A stretch of 64,000 bases of DNA from Mytilus edulis. Its lineage: Eukaryota; Mollusca; Bivalvia; Mytilida; Mytilidae. A model generated the notes under the pieces. That model did no database searches, had not been told where the DNA came from, and saw only the letters and a program-made list of their open reading frames with translations. Below are positions 34,892 through 47,320 of the stretch, one piece after another. The stretch lies in the NCBI RefSeq assembly GCF_963676685.1, contig NC_092350.1, forward strand, positions 4,453,486 through 4,517,485, read 5' to 3'. The position numbers and the translations under genes are program-made. Positions within the stretch are counted from its first letter, which is position 1; every line of letters begins with the position of its first letter.

Positions 34892-36720
34892 GAAGTTCTG
34901 CATGGTAAACAGAGTTCGGTAATTATCGGACATTCCATTCAAGCATTTATTGAGTTACTTCAAGCTTGAGAAAGGACATGGAAAGTCATTTTCTGATTGA
35001 ACTCGTGTAGCATTTATCCATGCAATGCATTTACCTGACAACGCGAGGAGCAGAATCAGAAAGCATATGTGATAATTAGTTTACAATGTCACAGTGTAGT
35101 GCTATGCAAAACAATGACGATTTCAGCGACATGTTCGTTATGTGCAATGGTTCATTTCAAAGCGTGAAAACAACATTATACATAGTGAGAGCGAGAGCGA
35201 GACAAGTTTCCCATTTTGTAAATACATGTATGCTCTTCGTCTCTATTTCTAATTTGGAAAGAGACGTGCTATTAATAAAAAAACATATAATTGTCAAGTC
35301 AATAAGCATGTGTACATATATCATCGTGGACTATAATTTATTTTGTATATACAAGTGATGAATGTCAATATATATACCAGACAATGTTTAGGTTCTCTTA
35401 AATATTCTTTATTGCTTTTTTTCACAAATGATTACACCGAAAATAAACTTCAATATTCCAAATCGTTCAATCAAAAGGTAAACACACTCAAAAGGTGAAA
35501 TTGAAAGTTTTGAATTCGGCAATAATACATAGAACTATTAAAAAAAAAACACAAAAATAAAAACTCAACTACGTACACGGTTGTCGAGACAACTTACATT
35601 CTAAAATGCCCCTTTTTGACATTCTGTTATGATCTTTTTGTATGTATATTGTGATAGCGCTAGCATTGTTCTATTTTGTTGTCTCATTTGTTGTATTTTG
35701 TTACAATATTTTTATATGAAAAACAGTATTTGTAAATATTATTTTTTTTACATCTGTTAACATTCAAAATGAATGATTTATTTATTAAAATTAGAATTTA
35801 TTAACATGTGTTTTCATTTTTACTTGTGATTCACGAAGCATGTAGACTTGAATTTTGTCTGCGTGTTCTTTATCAATGTCATTATATTAAATCGACTCAT
35901 ATAAAGTCATTTCTGTTTCTGGTAATATTTTCTGCCAACTAAAGCACACCTCCTGGAAACCTCTTTACTCTAACGAGATTGCAGTTCAACGACACACACG
36001 AAAAAAAACCCACTTCCCAACATATATGAAAATGTCTGGGAAGGTCATTTAAGTTGAAGGTTGTACGATGACCTGTAGATGTGTACATATGCTCTACCTT
36101 TTGGTCATTATTGAAGTATAAAAGTATTGACAAAAATACCGAACTCAAATTCAAACAGGAAAAGTCCATAAAAAGTCCATAAAAAATAACAAAAATCGAA
36201 TTTGAAACTTTATGAACTAACAGAACGAGTGGAATAAATGTCATACTCCTAACTTGGTACGGACATTTCCCGGAGAAAATGGTGGGTGAAACCTGGTTTT
36301 ATAATTAGCTAAACCTCCCACCTGTATGGCAGTTGTATACAGTTACGTTTTAGTGATAACATTTGGTGAGCAACCCTATTACTAGTACTGGTTATGTGAC
36401 AAGAATTTGGAGAAAGCAGCTAAAATTGTGTAAAAATACATTACAGACATACGACTTACGTCAACTGACTAAAAATTCATACAAATAAATGTAACGAAGA
36501 CACCAATAAAAAAGTTGTATTTAATTGTACATTTGACAAAGATGTCAACAAAAAAGTTTTTGTAATTGATAGTACATACAATATATAGTATGAACTTTCT
36601 CTTGATAACATACAAATTAGAAAACAATATAAAAACAAGGAAAACATCAATATAATAAAAACCTCTTGCGTCCGAATCGCAAATATGAACCCACGTGCAC
36701 CAGGAACACCCAAAGTCAAG
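34892..36720. other. 3' flank of the LRR gene, non-coding
   Basis: AT-rich. AATAAA-like signals occur downstream of the stop (AAAATAAACTTC near 35440). No other gene is supported; the - strand frame at 35939-36244 lacks any family or splice evidence. Confidence 0.45.
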
Positions 36721-36721
36721 A

Positions 36722-36840
36722 TATAAAAAAGAAGATGTGGTATGATTGCCAATGAGACAACTATCCACAAAAGATCAAAATGACACAGACATTAACAACT
36801 ATAGGTCACCGTACGACCTTCAACAATGAGCAAAGCCAAG
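36722..36840 (+). repeat. Dispersed repeat family A, 5' half
   Basis: Begins AAAAAAGAAGATGTGGTATG, followed by ATTGCCAATGAGACAACTAT, CAAAATGACACAGACATTAAC and GTCACCGTACGACCTTCAAC. Ends at GAGCAAAGCCAAG. Confidence 0.7.
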
Positions 36841-37025
36841 ACCAAAGTCATACGACCAAAACACATAATAGCACAAAGATAAATAAATGGTAAACTATAA
36901 ATTAATTAAAAATAAAAAGATACACAACATCAGTGTTGACCGGTTAGTGATAAAGTAGTTTTCGACTACTTAGACCACTCGATTACAGAGGCCATAAGGG
37001 GAATGACAAAAGGAACATTATGAAA

Positions 37026-38801
37026 AACTAGAGGCTCTAAAGAGCCTGTGTCGCTCACCTTGGTCTATGTGAATATTAAACAATGGACACATGGATTCAT
37101 GACAAAATTGTGTTTTGGTGATGGTGATGTGTTTGTAGATCTTACTTTACTAAACATTCTTGCTGCTTACAATTATCTCTATCTATAACAGTACTTTCTG
37201 TGGAAAATGTTATTGAAAATCTTCAAATTTTAAGAAAATTGTTAAAAATTGACTATGAAGGGCAATAACTCCTTAGGGGGTCAATTGACTATTTTGGTCC
37301 TACTGACTTATTTTTAGTTCTTACTTTGCTGTACATTATTGCTGTTTACAGTTTATCTCTATCTATAATAATATTCAAGATAATAACCAAAAACAGCAAA
37401 ATTTCCTTCAAATTACCAATTCAGGGGCAGCAACCTAACAACCGATTATCCGATTCATCTGAAAATTCCAGGGCAGATAGATCGTGACCTGATCAACAAT
37501 TTTACTTCCTGTCAGATTTGCTCTTAATGCTTTGGTTTTTGAGTTATAAGCCAAAAACTGCATTTTACCCCCATGTTCTATTTTTAGCCATGGCGGCCAT
37601 CTTGGTTTGTTAGCCGAGTTACCGGATGCATTTTTTTAACTAGATACCCCAATGATGATTATGGCCAAGTTTGGTTAAATTTGGCCCAGTAGTTTCAGAG
37701 AAGATTTTTCTAAAAGATTACTAAGATTTACGAAAAATTGTTAAAAATTGACTATAAAGGGCAATAACTCCTTAAGTGGTCAACTGACCATTTTGGTCAT
37801 GTTGACTTATTTGTAGATCTTACTTTGCTGAATATATTGCTGTTTACAGTTTATCTCTTTCTATAATAATATTCAAGATAATAACAAAAAACAGCAAAAT
37901 TTCCTTCAAATTACCATTTCAGGGGCAGCAACCCAACAACCGATTATCCGATTCATCTGAAAATTCCAGGGCAGATAGATCGTGACCTGATCAACAATTT
38001 TACTTTGTCAGATTTGCTCTAAATGCTTTGGTTTTTGAGTTATAAGCCAAAAACTGCATTTTACATCTATATTCTATTTTAAGCCATGGCGGCCATCTTG
38101 GTTGGTTGGGCGGGGCACCGGACACATTTTTTTAACTAGATACCCCAATGATGATTATGGCCAAGTTTGGTTAAATTTGGCCCAGTAGTTTCAGAGGAGA
38201 AGATTTTTCTAAAAGATTACTAAGATTTACGAAAAATGGTTAAAAATTGACTATAAAGGGCAATAACTCCTTAAGTGGTCAACTGACCATTTTGGTCATG
38301 TTGACTTATTTGCAGATCTTACTTTGCTGAACATTATTGCTGTTTACAGTTTATCTCTATCTATAATAATATTCAAGATAATAACCCAAAACAGCAAAAT
38401 TTCCTTAAAATTACCATTTCAGGGGCAGCAACCCAACAACGAAATGTCTGATTCATCTGAAAATTTCAGGTCATATAGATCTTGACCTGATGAATTCCAT
38501 GTCAGATTTGCTCTAAATGCTTTGGTTTTTGAGTTATTAGCCAAAAACTGCATTTTACCCCTATGTTCTATTTTTAGCCATGGCGGCCATCTTGGTTGGT
38601 TAGGCGGGGCAGCGGACACATTTTTTAAACTAGATTACCCAATGATAATTTTGGCCAAGTTTGGTAAAATTTGGCCCAGTAGTTTCAGAGGAGAAGATTT
38701 TTGTAAAAGTTAACGCAGGACGACGACGACGACGGACGACGGACGCCGGACGCCAAGTGATGAGAAAAGCTCACTTGGCCTTTCGGCCAGGTGAGCTAAA
38801 A
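37026..38801. mobile_element. 1.8-kb non-autonomous repeat element with three internal copies
   Basis: Left edge TAGAGGCTCTAAAGAGCCTG then TGTCGCTCACCTTGGTC. Right edge GCTCACTTGGCCTTTCGGCC then AGGTGAGCTAAAAA. GCTCACCT at the left and AGGTGAGC at the right form a short inverted pair. Inside, a unit of about 515 bp occurs three times (starting near 37150, 37740 and 38230). Each holds AAGGGCAATAACTCCTTA, ATTTTGGTC, TTTACAGTTTATCTCT, AGCCATGGCGGCCATCTTGG and TGGCCCAGTAGTTTCAGAG. A GACGACGACGACGACGG run precedes the right edge. Such elements are common in bivalves. No coding capacity. Confidence 0.8.
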
Positions 38802-41095
38802 AATAGTACAGGAAAAGAACTTAGTCTATGTATCAAATCAGTGTTGTTTAGTTGATAATAAATTGTAACATAAAACTTTTATTATAACAATATTTAAAAA
38901 AATTAACAGACAAGATGAAAAATCAACTGCTTGCATTACATAATACAATGCATATTCAAAAAGACCTTGTTTATCTGTGTTCCTCATCAAGGAATTGTAG
39001 TATTTAATCTGTTTGAAATACAAATCCAATGTCAACACTCTACATACAAGTATTGCTTTCCATGTAAGCGGAGCCCTGATAAAAGATACATGTACTTTAT
39101 TCAAATTGGGTTGTTCTATAAATCCGAAACAACATATACGTATACATGTATGTATCCTGAATTTGAGAACTTGGCCTGGATGTTCCCGACAATAGAAAAC
39201 AATGATTGAGTTCATAATTGATATCGACATTGTTAGAAATTGACGAGAACGTTGTCTGTGTGATATTATATAGAGATTGCGTGTCTGACTATGATTTCAT
39301 GTAGAAAGCACGACGTACAAATAAGATTATTCAAAAACATTGGTATTAAATGTCTTATAGCAAATCGTTTGGATGCTATTATATAAACTATTACAATTAT
39401 TTGTGTCCCCTCTGTTTCCCTGGCGCCTAAAATCGGCATATATCCCCATCGGTCTTTAGACTTCTCATATATAATGTCAAATGAGTTTAGACACGCTAGC
39501 TACATATAGGGTGTATATTGTTTAGAAAAGAAATGATGATACAGAAAAATAACATTTCAGCTTGATGATAAATCATTTGATGCAATTATATCTTCATTTT
39601 TTATAATCGTCCATTAAAATAATAATAAGAAACAGTCAATCCAAGATATATACATTACCCTTATAATATAGGGCGAATGTGTCAACAATTCGAAATTTTT
39701 CAATAACATTTTGTACTGTTAAAATACAAATTCCTACGTATTGGCGATTTTTCACAACACATAAACATATGTTTGTATAATTCGGTTATACCATATGTAA
39801 CAGATATAACCATAGCCAATTAATATAAGATAAATGTATAACACCTTTCTCTTTCTATCCGTCAGATTAACTTTCAGTAAGCTTATTAATTACAATTTTT
39901 TCACTCCTAACTACAGATTTCCTGACCATAAGTTTTACGTTTATGTCTGGATTTGATCGCTAGCCAGTATATACGTACGTTGTGTTTCACGTTGCTTCGA
40001 TGTATGTCATGTGGTTTTGGTCCCTAGCCAGTATGTACTTTTAACTGCTTTATCAAAGTAAGAATCTTAAATATGAATTATGATGACATAACAAGTACTT
40101 ATTTATAATTATGACAACAGTAACTGATAACAAGACGCGCACCTGTCTAAAATCTATAAGTGTGATCGTATAGATAGAAGTCCAAAGTTTTTGTGAGATA
40201 ATTTATTTGTTACATGCAAAACAACATAATTTATGCTTAATAGACAGATAATTTAAGATGATGTAGTTGTCATTATTTGATACGCATGAATGTTAGAAAA
40301 TTAGTTTACATCTATTTATTGTGATTAATTGTGTACTAGACAAGTGATAGCAAGCTTTAAAAGTCTGTATTTTACGTGACTGACAATGCTATGACTGTTT
40401 TAATTGGATTATACTTTTTTTGCATGTAATATATATATTAATTAATTGTGCTACCGCCATTGATATGTAGAGTATTGTCAGGTACGGAGATCCCAGCATA
40501 ACACAATGACAAGAGTCGCACTATAAATGGCATATAGTAGACACATACATACGAGTCATCAACCTTCTTATCGGAGAAAGTTACACATGATGACCTTCCA
40601 AACAGAGAATGATAAACGCGATAACCTTCTAGTGGGAGAAAGGTACATACAATAACCTTCTAGTCAGAGAAGGGTATATGTGATAACCTTCTTCATAGAT
40701 CGATAATCTGTCGATTCCCGTATCTTGGCATTGCACAAGCTCATGTTTTTCTCAGACTGTTTATAAACGTTTTTACACTAAATCTATTGGTTGTTGGATG
40801 TGAACTGATTGATAACTTAGATTTAGTTAGTTTTAGATGATGAATTTTCATAATTAGTTATTATTAGCTTAGACAAGCTGTCAGTAACTGCGAGTACTCT
40901 CAGATTTGTACTTCGTGGTTTTTTTTGTTTGGATGTACAAGTACCTGGCCACGGGCGCTCTTTGTTTTTATTAGATGTATTTCTATATGTATCCATCTCA
41001 CGAGTTAAGCCTTTCCAACTGATTTTTAAAGTTGGTTCTTATGTTGTTCTGTTACACCACTGTCCCAGGTTAGAGAGGGTGTTGGGATCCCGCTT
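38802..41095. other. Non-coding; short tandem units near 40560-40695
   Basis: AT-rich. At 40560-40695 a unit of roughly 35-40 bp with ATAACCTTCTAGT..GAGAAAGGTACAT is repeated three to four times, with a stray relative at 41445-41475. Overlapping short open frames on both strands near 38840-39230 have no support. Confidence 0.5.
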
Positions 41096-41099
41096 ACAT

Positions 41100-41415
41100 G
41101 TTTAATTCCACCACATTCTGTATACATGTATGTGCCTGTCACAAGTCAGGAGCCTGTAATTCAGTGGCTGTCGTTTGTTGCTGTGATACATATTTGTTTT
41201 TCGTTCATTGTTTTGTACATTAATTAGTCCGTTTTTTTTCTCTTTTGATTTGTTTTACATATTTGTTGTCGGGACCTTTTATAGCTGACTGCGATATGAG
41301 CTTTGTTCATTGTTGAAGACCATACGGTGACCTATAGCTGTTATTTTTTGTGTCAGTTGGTCTATGGTGGAGATTTGTCTCATTATATATAGCAATCATA
41401 CCACATCTTCATTTT
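41100..41415 (-). repeat. Dispersed repeat family A, full-length reverse copy
   Basis: Reads on the - strand from GAAGATGTGGTATGATTGCT (41410) through ATAGGTCACCGTATGGTCTT, AGCTATAAAAGGTCCCGAC and GAACGAAAAACAAATATG to AGGCTCCTGACTTGTGACAG. It ends in the GGCACATACATG word. With 15978-16258 it gives the family limits, about 300 bp. Confidence 0.75.
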
Positions 41416-42766
41416 TATATTCTACGTAGAGAAAGATACACGCAATAACCTTCTATTCTGTGAAAGGTACACCCACATAAAGGTGTACATGAAAAAGCTG
41501 CTGTTCATATTTTTCTATTTTAAGTCTACGATACTTTTCACCAAATAAGGATGGCAACGTCGATTTCCGAGATATACTCTGATATAAAGAGATAACTGAT
41601 TGTAATAAATGTAATCATGAAATACATTTTATGTATGAGTATTTCAGTCTTCCAATTCGTAACATACATGTATGTAACACAGTTATAACTTAAACCATGT
41701 ATACCATCATAAAGGCTCGGACAGATATTAAGTACTTAATAATTGGATGTTTGCATCAAATATACCAGGTTCATATTTAATAAAAAAAAAATATATGTAC
41801 CCAGTCTCTTTTACCGAAGACTCCAAGGAGGCGCTCAAATCAAAACAGACGAAAGGCGAAAAATGAAATATGACAAAGTTGAAGAGAAATTTGCTTTTAA
41901 AACTGTTTTTTTTTTATTGATACAAAAAAAATAATACCCTCAGATGTATTTTGTTATACTGTTTAATAAAGGCAACAGTAATGCAGTTTACCCGACTTTC
42001 AATAGTCATAAATCGATTTAGCGAAAAAATAAATCACGGTTACAAACTAAAACAGAGGCCACAAAAACAAACGCCAACATACATGTACTGCCGCAAAAAT
42101 GTTTTTGCTGCGGTCTTCATCTCATTTTTGTCGAATGAAATCGATGATTTTATTTTAATCACCAAGGTTAAATTGTTTGTTCAATCACTCCTCATGAAAA
42201 GTTATACCAGGATAAGGAAACTCCAACTTCGTCATCCTCGTTCGTATTACACGTACTTCCGGCGGAAGTGTTTGCCACGCACCTGATTAATACATTCAAT
42301 TATATATAACCTATTAACGGAAGATGTCATATACTTCAGAAGTCGTGATTTAAATCCAATTGTCTTATTTGTAGCACACATTAAATGTTGACGCTTCATA
42401 TTGTAGTATGTGTCATATTATACTTAAATCAAGTAAAGACACAGGAACTCGGTACAAATATTTTTACAATGTAAAATGTACCCGTAACAAATATTTTAAG
42501 ATGTGTAATATCATGTATTCAGTACACTGTTAGTAAGAATATGAATAGTTTTGTTTAAACATGATGTGACTACTAAAATACTACAAATAACCAAAAAGGT
42601 CGTCTCGTAAAACGACATTTTCTCACTTTACAGTTTTGACTATACCACACTGTGAGTTAATTTTCCGATTTTAATACTGATCAGACTTCATTTCTTCGAG
42701 GACGTTTTCGATGATTGAAAGATTTTCAAAATTTAAAAGAAAAAATGGAAATATCAATGTAAATGT
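41416..42766. other. Non-coding, nothing recognised
   Basis: AT-rich. Open frames at 41743-41934 and 41951-42286 have no recognised domain, splice pattern or start context. Confidence 0.45.
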
Positions 42767-42872
42767 AGAAATGTTTGTTTTCCAATGATATACCACATAC
42801 ATTAAATGTTTGTTTCCCAATGATATACCACATACATTAAATGTTTGTTTCCCAATGATATACCACATACAT
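42766..42872 (+). repeat. 35-bp tandem repeat, three copies
   Basis: Three near-identical units of AAATGTTTGTTTCCCAATGA plus TATACCACATACATT. Confidence 0.92.
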
Positions 42873-43808
42873 TGCAATGGAAAAGTATTTGGACATCAGT
42901 AAATTAAAGGAAAAGCTAAAGGCAAATACATTTCTGTTGATGCATATATGTTCCACGACTGTGTTTCTTTTATTAAAAGTACTGAAAACATGAAGTGTGG
43001 TTATCCTTACTTAGTTTTTCCTTAAGAGTGTTTGGTTGTCCGTTGTTTCTCGCACTGTTATTGGTGGCGTTTCATCGTTTTATTATGGGAGATGTGTGCG
43101 TGTTTATTTCTGTTTTTGGTGATTTATTTTCGATGCGTCTTTGAATGATTTTCTAGTTCACGCTCGATGTAAGTAGTATATATTGTGTGGCAGCAGCAAA
43201 TATTTTTGCCACGTTGACAAAAATTTGTTCCCGCTAGCAAAATTGTATAATATATTTGTTGAATAATATCAAAATATTGGATTTTAAAATTTGTAGAAAT
43301 ATAAAAGACTGTTTTGATTTTTTCACACGTTGCATTTTGCAGACGTCAAGAAAATTACATAATATAACTGTTGTATAATATTAAATGAAAATTTTGTTTT
43401 TTCACTTATAAAAGAATGTTTTGATTTATTTTCCATCGCATTTAACATATAGACAATTTAAATTGTTAATATTTTGGATAAAGAAGTTAAAAGTAAAACT
43501 GAAAAAATAGAAGATTAAATGACTTCGCGTTGAGAGAAGAAATTTTATAAAACTTTTAAGTTTCATTTGTAACAAAAATGAATAAGAATTGAAAATATAT
43601 TAATTAACCCTAACCCTAGCGTATATTGTAAAAACTATTATTATTATTTATTAAAACAATCCATACTCAAACATTAATTAAACCTTATCCATCTACCACT
43701 CTTATCCCAACCATATATCACGGAATTAATTACCCCTAATTTATTCCCTAATTAGACTATTGTTTTTATTTCTCATCCGGGTATTTAATTCCTCAAAATA
43801 TTTGCAAA
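42873..43808 (+). other. 5' flank of the small membrane protein gene
   Basis: AT-rich and non-coding. A CTAACCCTAACCCTAG word near 43607-43620 is two telomere-like units only. A TATA-like element cannot be singled out in this background. Confidence 0.4.
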
Positions 43809-45150
43809 ATGTCACCCATCAACACCATGTTTATATTCATCATCATTTGTTTCACAATGTCAGCTGTTTCATGCTCGCATGAATTGAGAGATGTATGCAC
43901 AGTGGAGGGGGATACTCTCCATTGCAGATGGACTGGAGCAGGGCTCTACAACACCAGAATCCGACTAGATGTAAAGAAAGTCGTATTCGAAAGATTTTTT
44001 GTTGCCGGACAATTGGACCTTGCAAATAATAGAGACCTGCATTCAATTGAGATCAAACAAGGAAATTCTAAATGCAGCAATGTTTTAGCAGCACCAGAAA
44101 CAATAACAATTGTTAATGGTATACATTGTGATGTAAGTATATAGGAAATTAGAAAAGAATAACAGAATAATAAGAGCTTTAAAGTAATCACGTAGTATTG
44201 TCTCTATATGTAAAGTGACTAGAAACAACCTAAACTATGAGCAGATCTTATATATTATTTATTAATTTTATTGTGTAAAACATTTCTTACATTATGTATA
44301 TTTTTTTTTTACAGAATGGAGTCATAGCTTCTACAACAACAACAGCAGCAACAAGAGTAACACCAGGATCCACATTGTCAATCGGCACCACTGATAAACA
44401 ACTGGTAAGCATTTATCTGATATTTTTTTAATTAAAACGTCCGTTTTGTTTTCTATTTTTATTAGGAAATACATGTACATGAACGAGTCAATTTGTATTC
44501 TCTATAGTATAGTGCTTAAAAACAAATTAAAATGTGAAGGATAAGATTTTTTAATATCAACATTTTCATGAAATACATGATTTTATTTCTTTATTTCAGA
44601 AGTCAACACCACATGCACAGGAGGAAGACAAGGGTCTAGATAATATTAAGATCATTCTTATAATGATTTTTGGTAAGTATCTAAATTTAATTTATTTATT
44701 TGATTGACAAACAATATAAAAATAAAATAAATAAATAAAATAAAAATATATACATGTTCTAATAAAAACACTTATTTATAAATAAGAAAAAGATGCGGTA
44801 TGAGTGCCAATGTATTATAGATCAAAGTATGACCTTCAACACAGAGCAAAAGCTCACACCAAACAGTAAGCTATAAAGACAATTCAAACAGAAAAACCAA
44901 TGGTCTAATCTATTTATATATATCAATATATTTTATAATTTTTAAAGTAAGTGACATATTCAAATTTATCTTTACAGCATCTCTAGCATGTGTTATGCTC
45001 TTGTCGCTGATGTTATTTTGCATCTGCAAAAAGAAGAGAACTGCAAAAACCAATTTCCGCCAACACCAATTCTCCTTCAATGTCGATGCAGATTCACTAT
45101 CCGAAATAGAAATTGCAGATTTTGTTAATACACCAAAAAAAACTGTTTAA
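43809..45150 (+). CDS. Small type I membrane protein (four exons)
   Basis: Exons 43809-44132, 44315-44404, 44600-44672 and 44978-45150 join in frame (phases 0, 0, 1) to 219 residues. Splice sites are clean: TGAT|GTAAGT/TTACAG, CTG|GTAAGC/TTTCAG, TTTG|GTAAGT/TTTACAG. Residues 1-22 are a signal peptide (MFIFIIICFTMSAVSC). The ectodomain has four more cysteines, with DVCTVEGDTLHCRW and, after QLDLANNRDLHSIEI, SKCSNV and GIHCD. This could be a short LRR-like capped module. A Thr/Ala-rich stalk follows (ASTTTTAATRVTPG). The transmembrane helix crosses the exon 3/4 junction (IKIILIMIF then ASLACVMLLSLMLFC). A basic CKKKRTAK stop-transfer and a tail of about 45 residues end the protein. Family not recognised; it may be a surface receptor or belong to the neighbouring element. 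Confidence 0.75.
44785..44915 (+). repeat. Dispersed repeat family A fragment in intron 3
   Basis: AAGAAAAAGATGCGGTATGA, GTGCCAAT, then GACCTTCAACACAGAGCAAA, AGCTATAAAGACAATTCAAAC and ACCAATGGTCTAATC. A diverged, internally deleted copy inside the membrane protein gene. Confidence 0.6.
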
Positions 45151-45191
45151 GTTAATATCTATCTCTGTATTTACTACTTTTTAATTTGTAG

Positions 45192-45358
45192 AATATATCC
45201 TCATCGCAATTTATGAAAGGCTTCAAGAAATTATAAATTATTTTTTTCCACCACGTGAAAATAACAGACGAGTAGCCCCAGCACAACAACAACCACCAAG
45301 AATATTGAGAAGATCAAACAGGATATCTATTCGGCCACAGAGACTAACCTATGATTAA
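45192..45358 (+). CDS. Candidate alternative last exon of the membrane protein gene
   Basis: After a pyrimidine-rich tract (TACTACTTTTTAATTTGTAG) an open frame of 55 codons runs to TAA. It enters in the phase left by exon 3 (phase 1), so exon 3 could splice here instead of to 44978. It would replace the tail with one starting EYILIAIYERLQEIINYF and ending in a basic, proline-rich RILRRSNRISIRPQRLTYD. This puts a Glu in the middle of the membrane helix. The alternative protein would be 217 residues. Supported by phase, acceptor and coding look only. Confidence 0.45.
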
Positions 45359-46470
45359 TTTTCTAAACTTTTAAATTTTATGAAATTTTTTAAATTTTTT
45401 TTCTAAATTTTATATTTTTTTTATTTTTTTTTTTCTAAATTTTATAATCTTTTTTCTAAATTTTATAAACTTATTTATACACTGTTATCTAAATTTTAAT
45501 AATCACTGATGAGGATGTATTCTACAAATCTACTTATATTATGAAAAATTATATCACCAAAACTTTTCAATTTTCTTTCATTTGATTTATTTGGATTAGT
45601 TACACTTTATTTTAATTAAAGAAAAGATTTTGATTATACTCGCATTTCTCTACTCTCATTTTATTATATTGTAAATAGTAGTATACATGTAGTTTGTTTT
45701 TATAAATTCACCTTAGTTTATATGTTTCATGCTCATTCAAACCATAAATTTCATTATAAATCTATTCTTTTCATTAAATAATCTACTTTCTCTGGTATTA
45801 AAGTTCATTATTAATCTATTCCTTTCATTAAATTATTCTTTTTAGTTTTCCATTTACATATGTTTAGTTTTGTAATAGAAATAAATTAAATTAAAAAACA
45901 AATATGATTGGTATTATTGTATATATGTAAATAATATATATATGTATATAATGTTTGGAGAACTTTTTGTTTTTATGTTTACTTTATCATCATTTTCATC
46001 TTTGGAATTTTTTCATATGAGAATTTACAGCATCCAAATTTAATTACAACATATTATCGCATATTTTATCATATTGTGTTTGCTTAAACTTTTTTTCTTT
46101 TGTTTTTATTACTTTTTATAGTGCTATATGATTAAGTTAAACCTAGAGATAAATATATAAAAATTCTTGATTTGTAACCGCTGTCATGGTGCTTTCTATA
46201 ACATGTTTTATGTGAAAAAAAATGGTGCATTACAAATGATGTAAGTTTTTTATAACCAAATTTCATTTGATAGTTCTCTTGTTTATATTATTTACAATTG
46301 TTATATAAATAGTGCAGAAAACTTGATTTGTTTTGAAACTTACTATGTTGTTTCATGGAATAAAGTATTTGTATTTGATATGTGTTAATAAATTAGACTT
46401 TTCTTAAACTTTTCCCACTGCATTGCTACCCCAATCAATGTGGATGATTACCAGTTGACACCATTTGTAT
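45359..46470 (+). other. Likely 3' UTR and non-coding AT-rich region
   Basis: T-rich sequence with several AATAAA signals (for example near 45886 and GGAATAAAG near 46360). No coding potential. Confidence 0.45.
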
Positions 46471-46473
46471 ATC

Positions 46474-46920
46474 ATCTAGAAATTTGCAAACAAAAACTTT
46501 GCTTAATTAATTTTTATCTACTTTAAATTTATTAATTATAAAAGAAATATGGTTTAATTGCTGATGAGACAACTCTTCAAAGAGGTCAAACCACAAGCTT
46601 CAATCTCAAATCTTGTCAAGAAAATGAAATATTTACACAGGAAAAAAGAAGCTAGCTGAAAAAAAGTCATGAACAAAACAAGATTCACCATTTACAATGA
46701 TCCAAAGAAAAGAAAAGAGCATATCTAGAAATTTGCAAAACAAAAACTTTGCTTAAAACATTTTTATCAACTATTAATTATAAAAGATGGTAATCCACAA
46801 GCTTCAATCTCAAATCTTATCAAATGAAATATTTACACATGGGAAAAATTAGCTAGCTGCAAAAAAGTCATGAGCAAAACAATTAACTACGATCCAAAGA
46901 AAAGAAAAGAAAAAAGTAGC
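46474..46920 (+). repeat. Direct duplication of about 220-250 bp
   Basis: Two adjacent copies begin ATCTAGAAATTTGCAAA (46474 and 46723). They share CAAAAACTTTGCTTAA, CCACAAGCTTCAATCTCAAA, GAAATATTTACACA, TTAGCTAGCTG and GATCCAAAGAAAAGAAAAG. The first copy alone keeps a TGCTGATGAGACAACTCTTC word like family A. Confidence 0.8.
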
Positions 46921-46924
46921 ATGT

Positions 46925-47320
46925 AGGGGGAAAAATAGAGAGAGAGAGAAAAAGGAGATATGATCCACCATTGAAAATATGATCCAAAGAAAAGATGATC
47001 CAAAGAAAAGAAAAAAGTCGCTTATGTTCTAACGAAGGAAAAAATAGAGAGAGAGAAAAAGGAGATAGGATTCACCATTGAAACTATGATCCAAAGAAAA
47101 GAAAAAAGGTGTTTTAACGATGAAAAAAATTAGAGCGAGAGAGAGAGAGAAAAAAAAGGAGATAGTAATGAGATGTAAAAATAATCGTCAAAATCCAACT
47201 CGATTTACCATTGAAAATATGATCCAAAGAAAAGAAAAGAAAATAGGTTTTGTTTTAATGAAGGAAAAATTATATATAGAGAGAAAAAATAGTAATGAGA
47301 TGTAAAAAATAACCATCAAA
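46925..47320 (+). repeat. Purine-rich imperfect tandem repeats
   Basis: Roughly 70-115 bp units with CACCATTGAAAATATGATCC, AAAGAAAAGAAAA and GAGAGAGAGAAAAAGGAGAT, repeated about four times. The 61-codon frame at 47120-47305 is a product of this sequence. It lies just upstream of the Polinton genes; whether inside or outside the element is unknown. Confidence 0.75.

Noticed and set aside
38838-39230. Overlapping frames on both strands
   Set aside because: Mutually antisense, unrecognised and without splice signals; at most one could be real and neither has support.
41951-42286. 111-codon + strand frame
   Set aside because: No start context, domain or splice evidence; consistent with chance in long non-coding DNA.
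43600-43625. Telomere-like CCCTAA repeats
   Set aside because: Only two units; not a telomeric tract.
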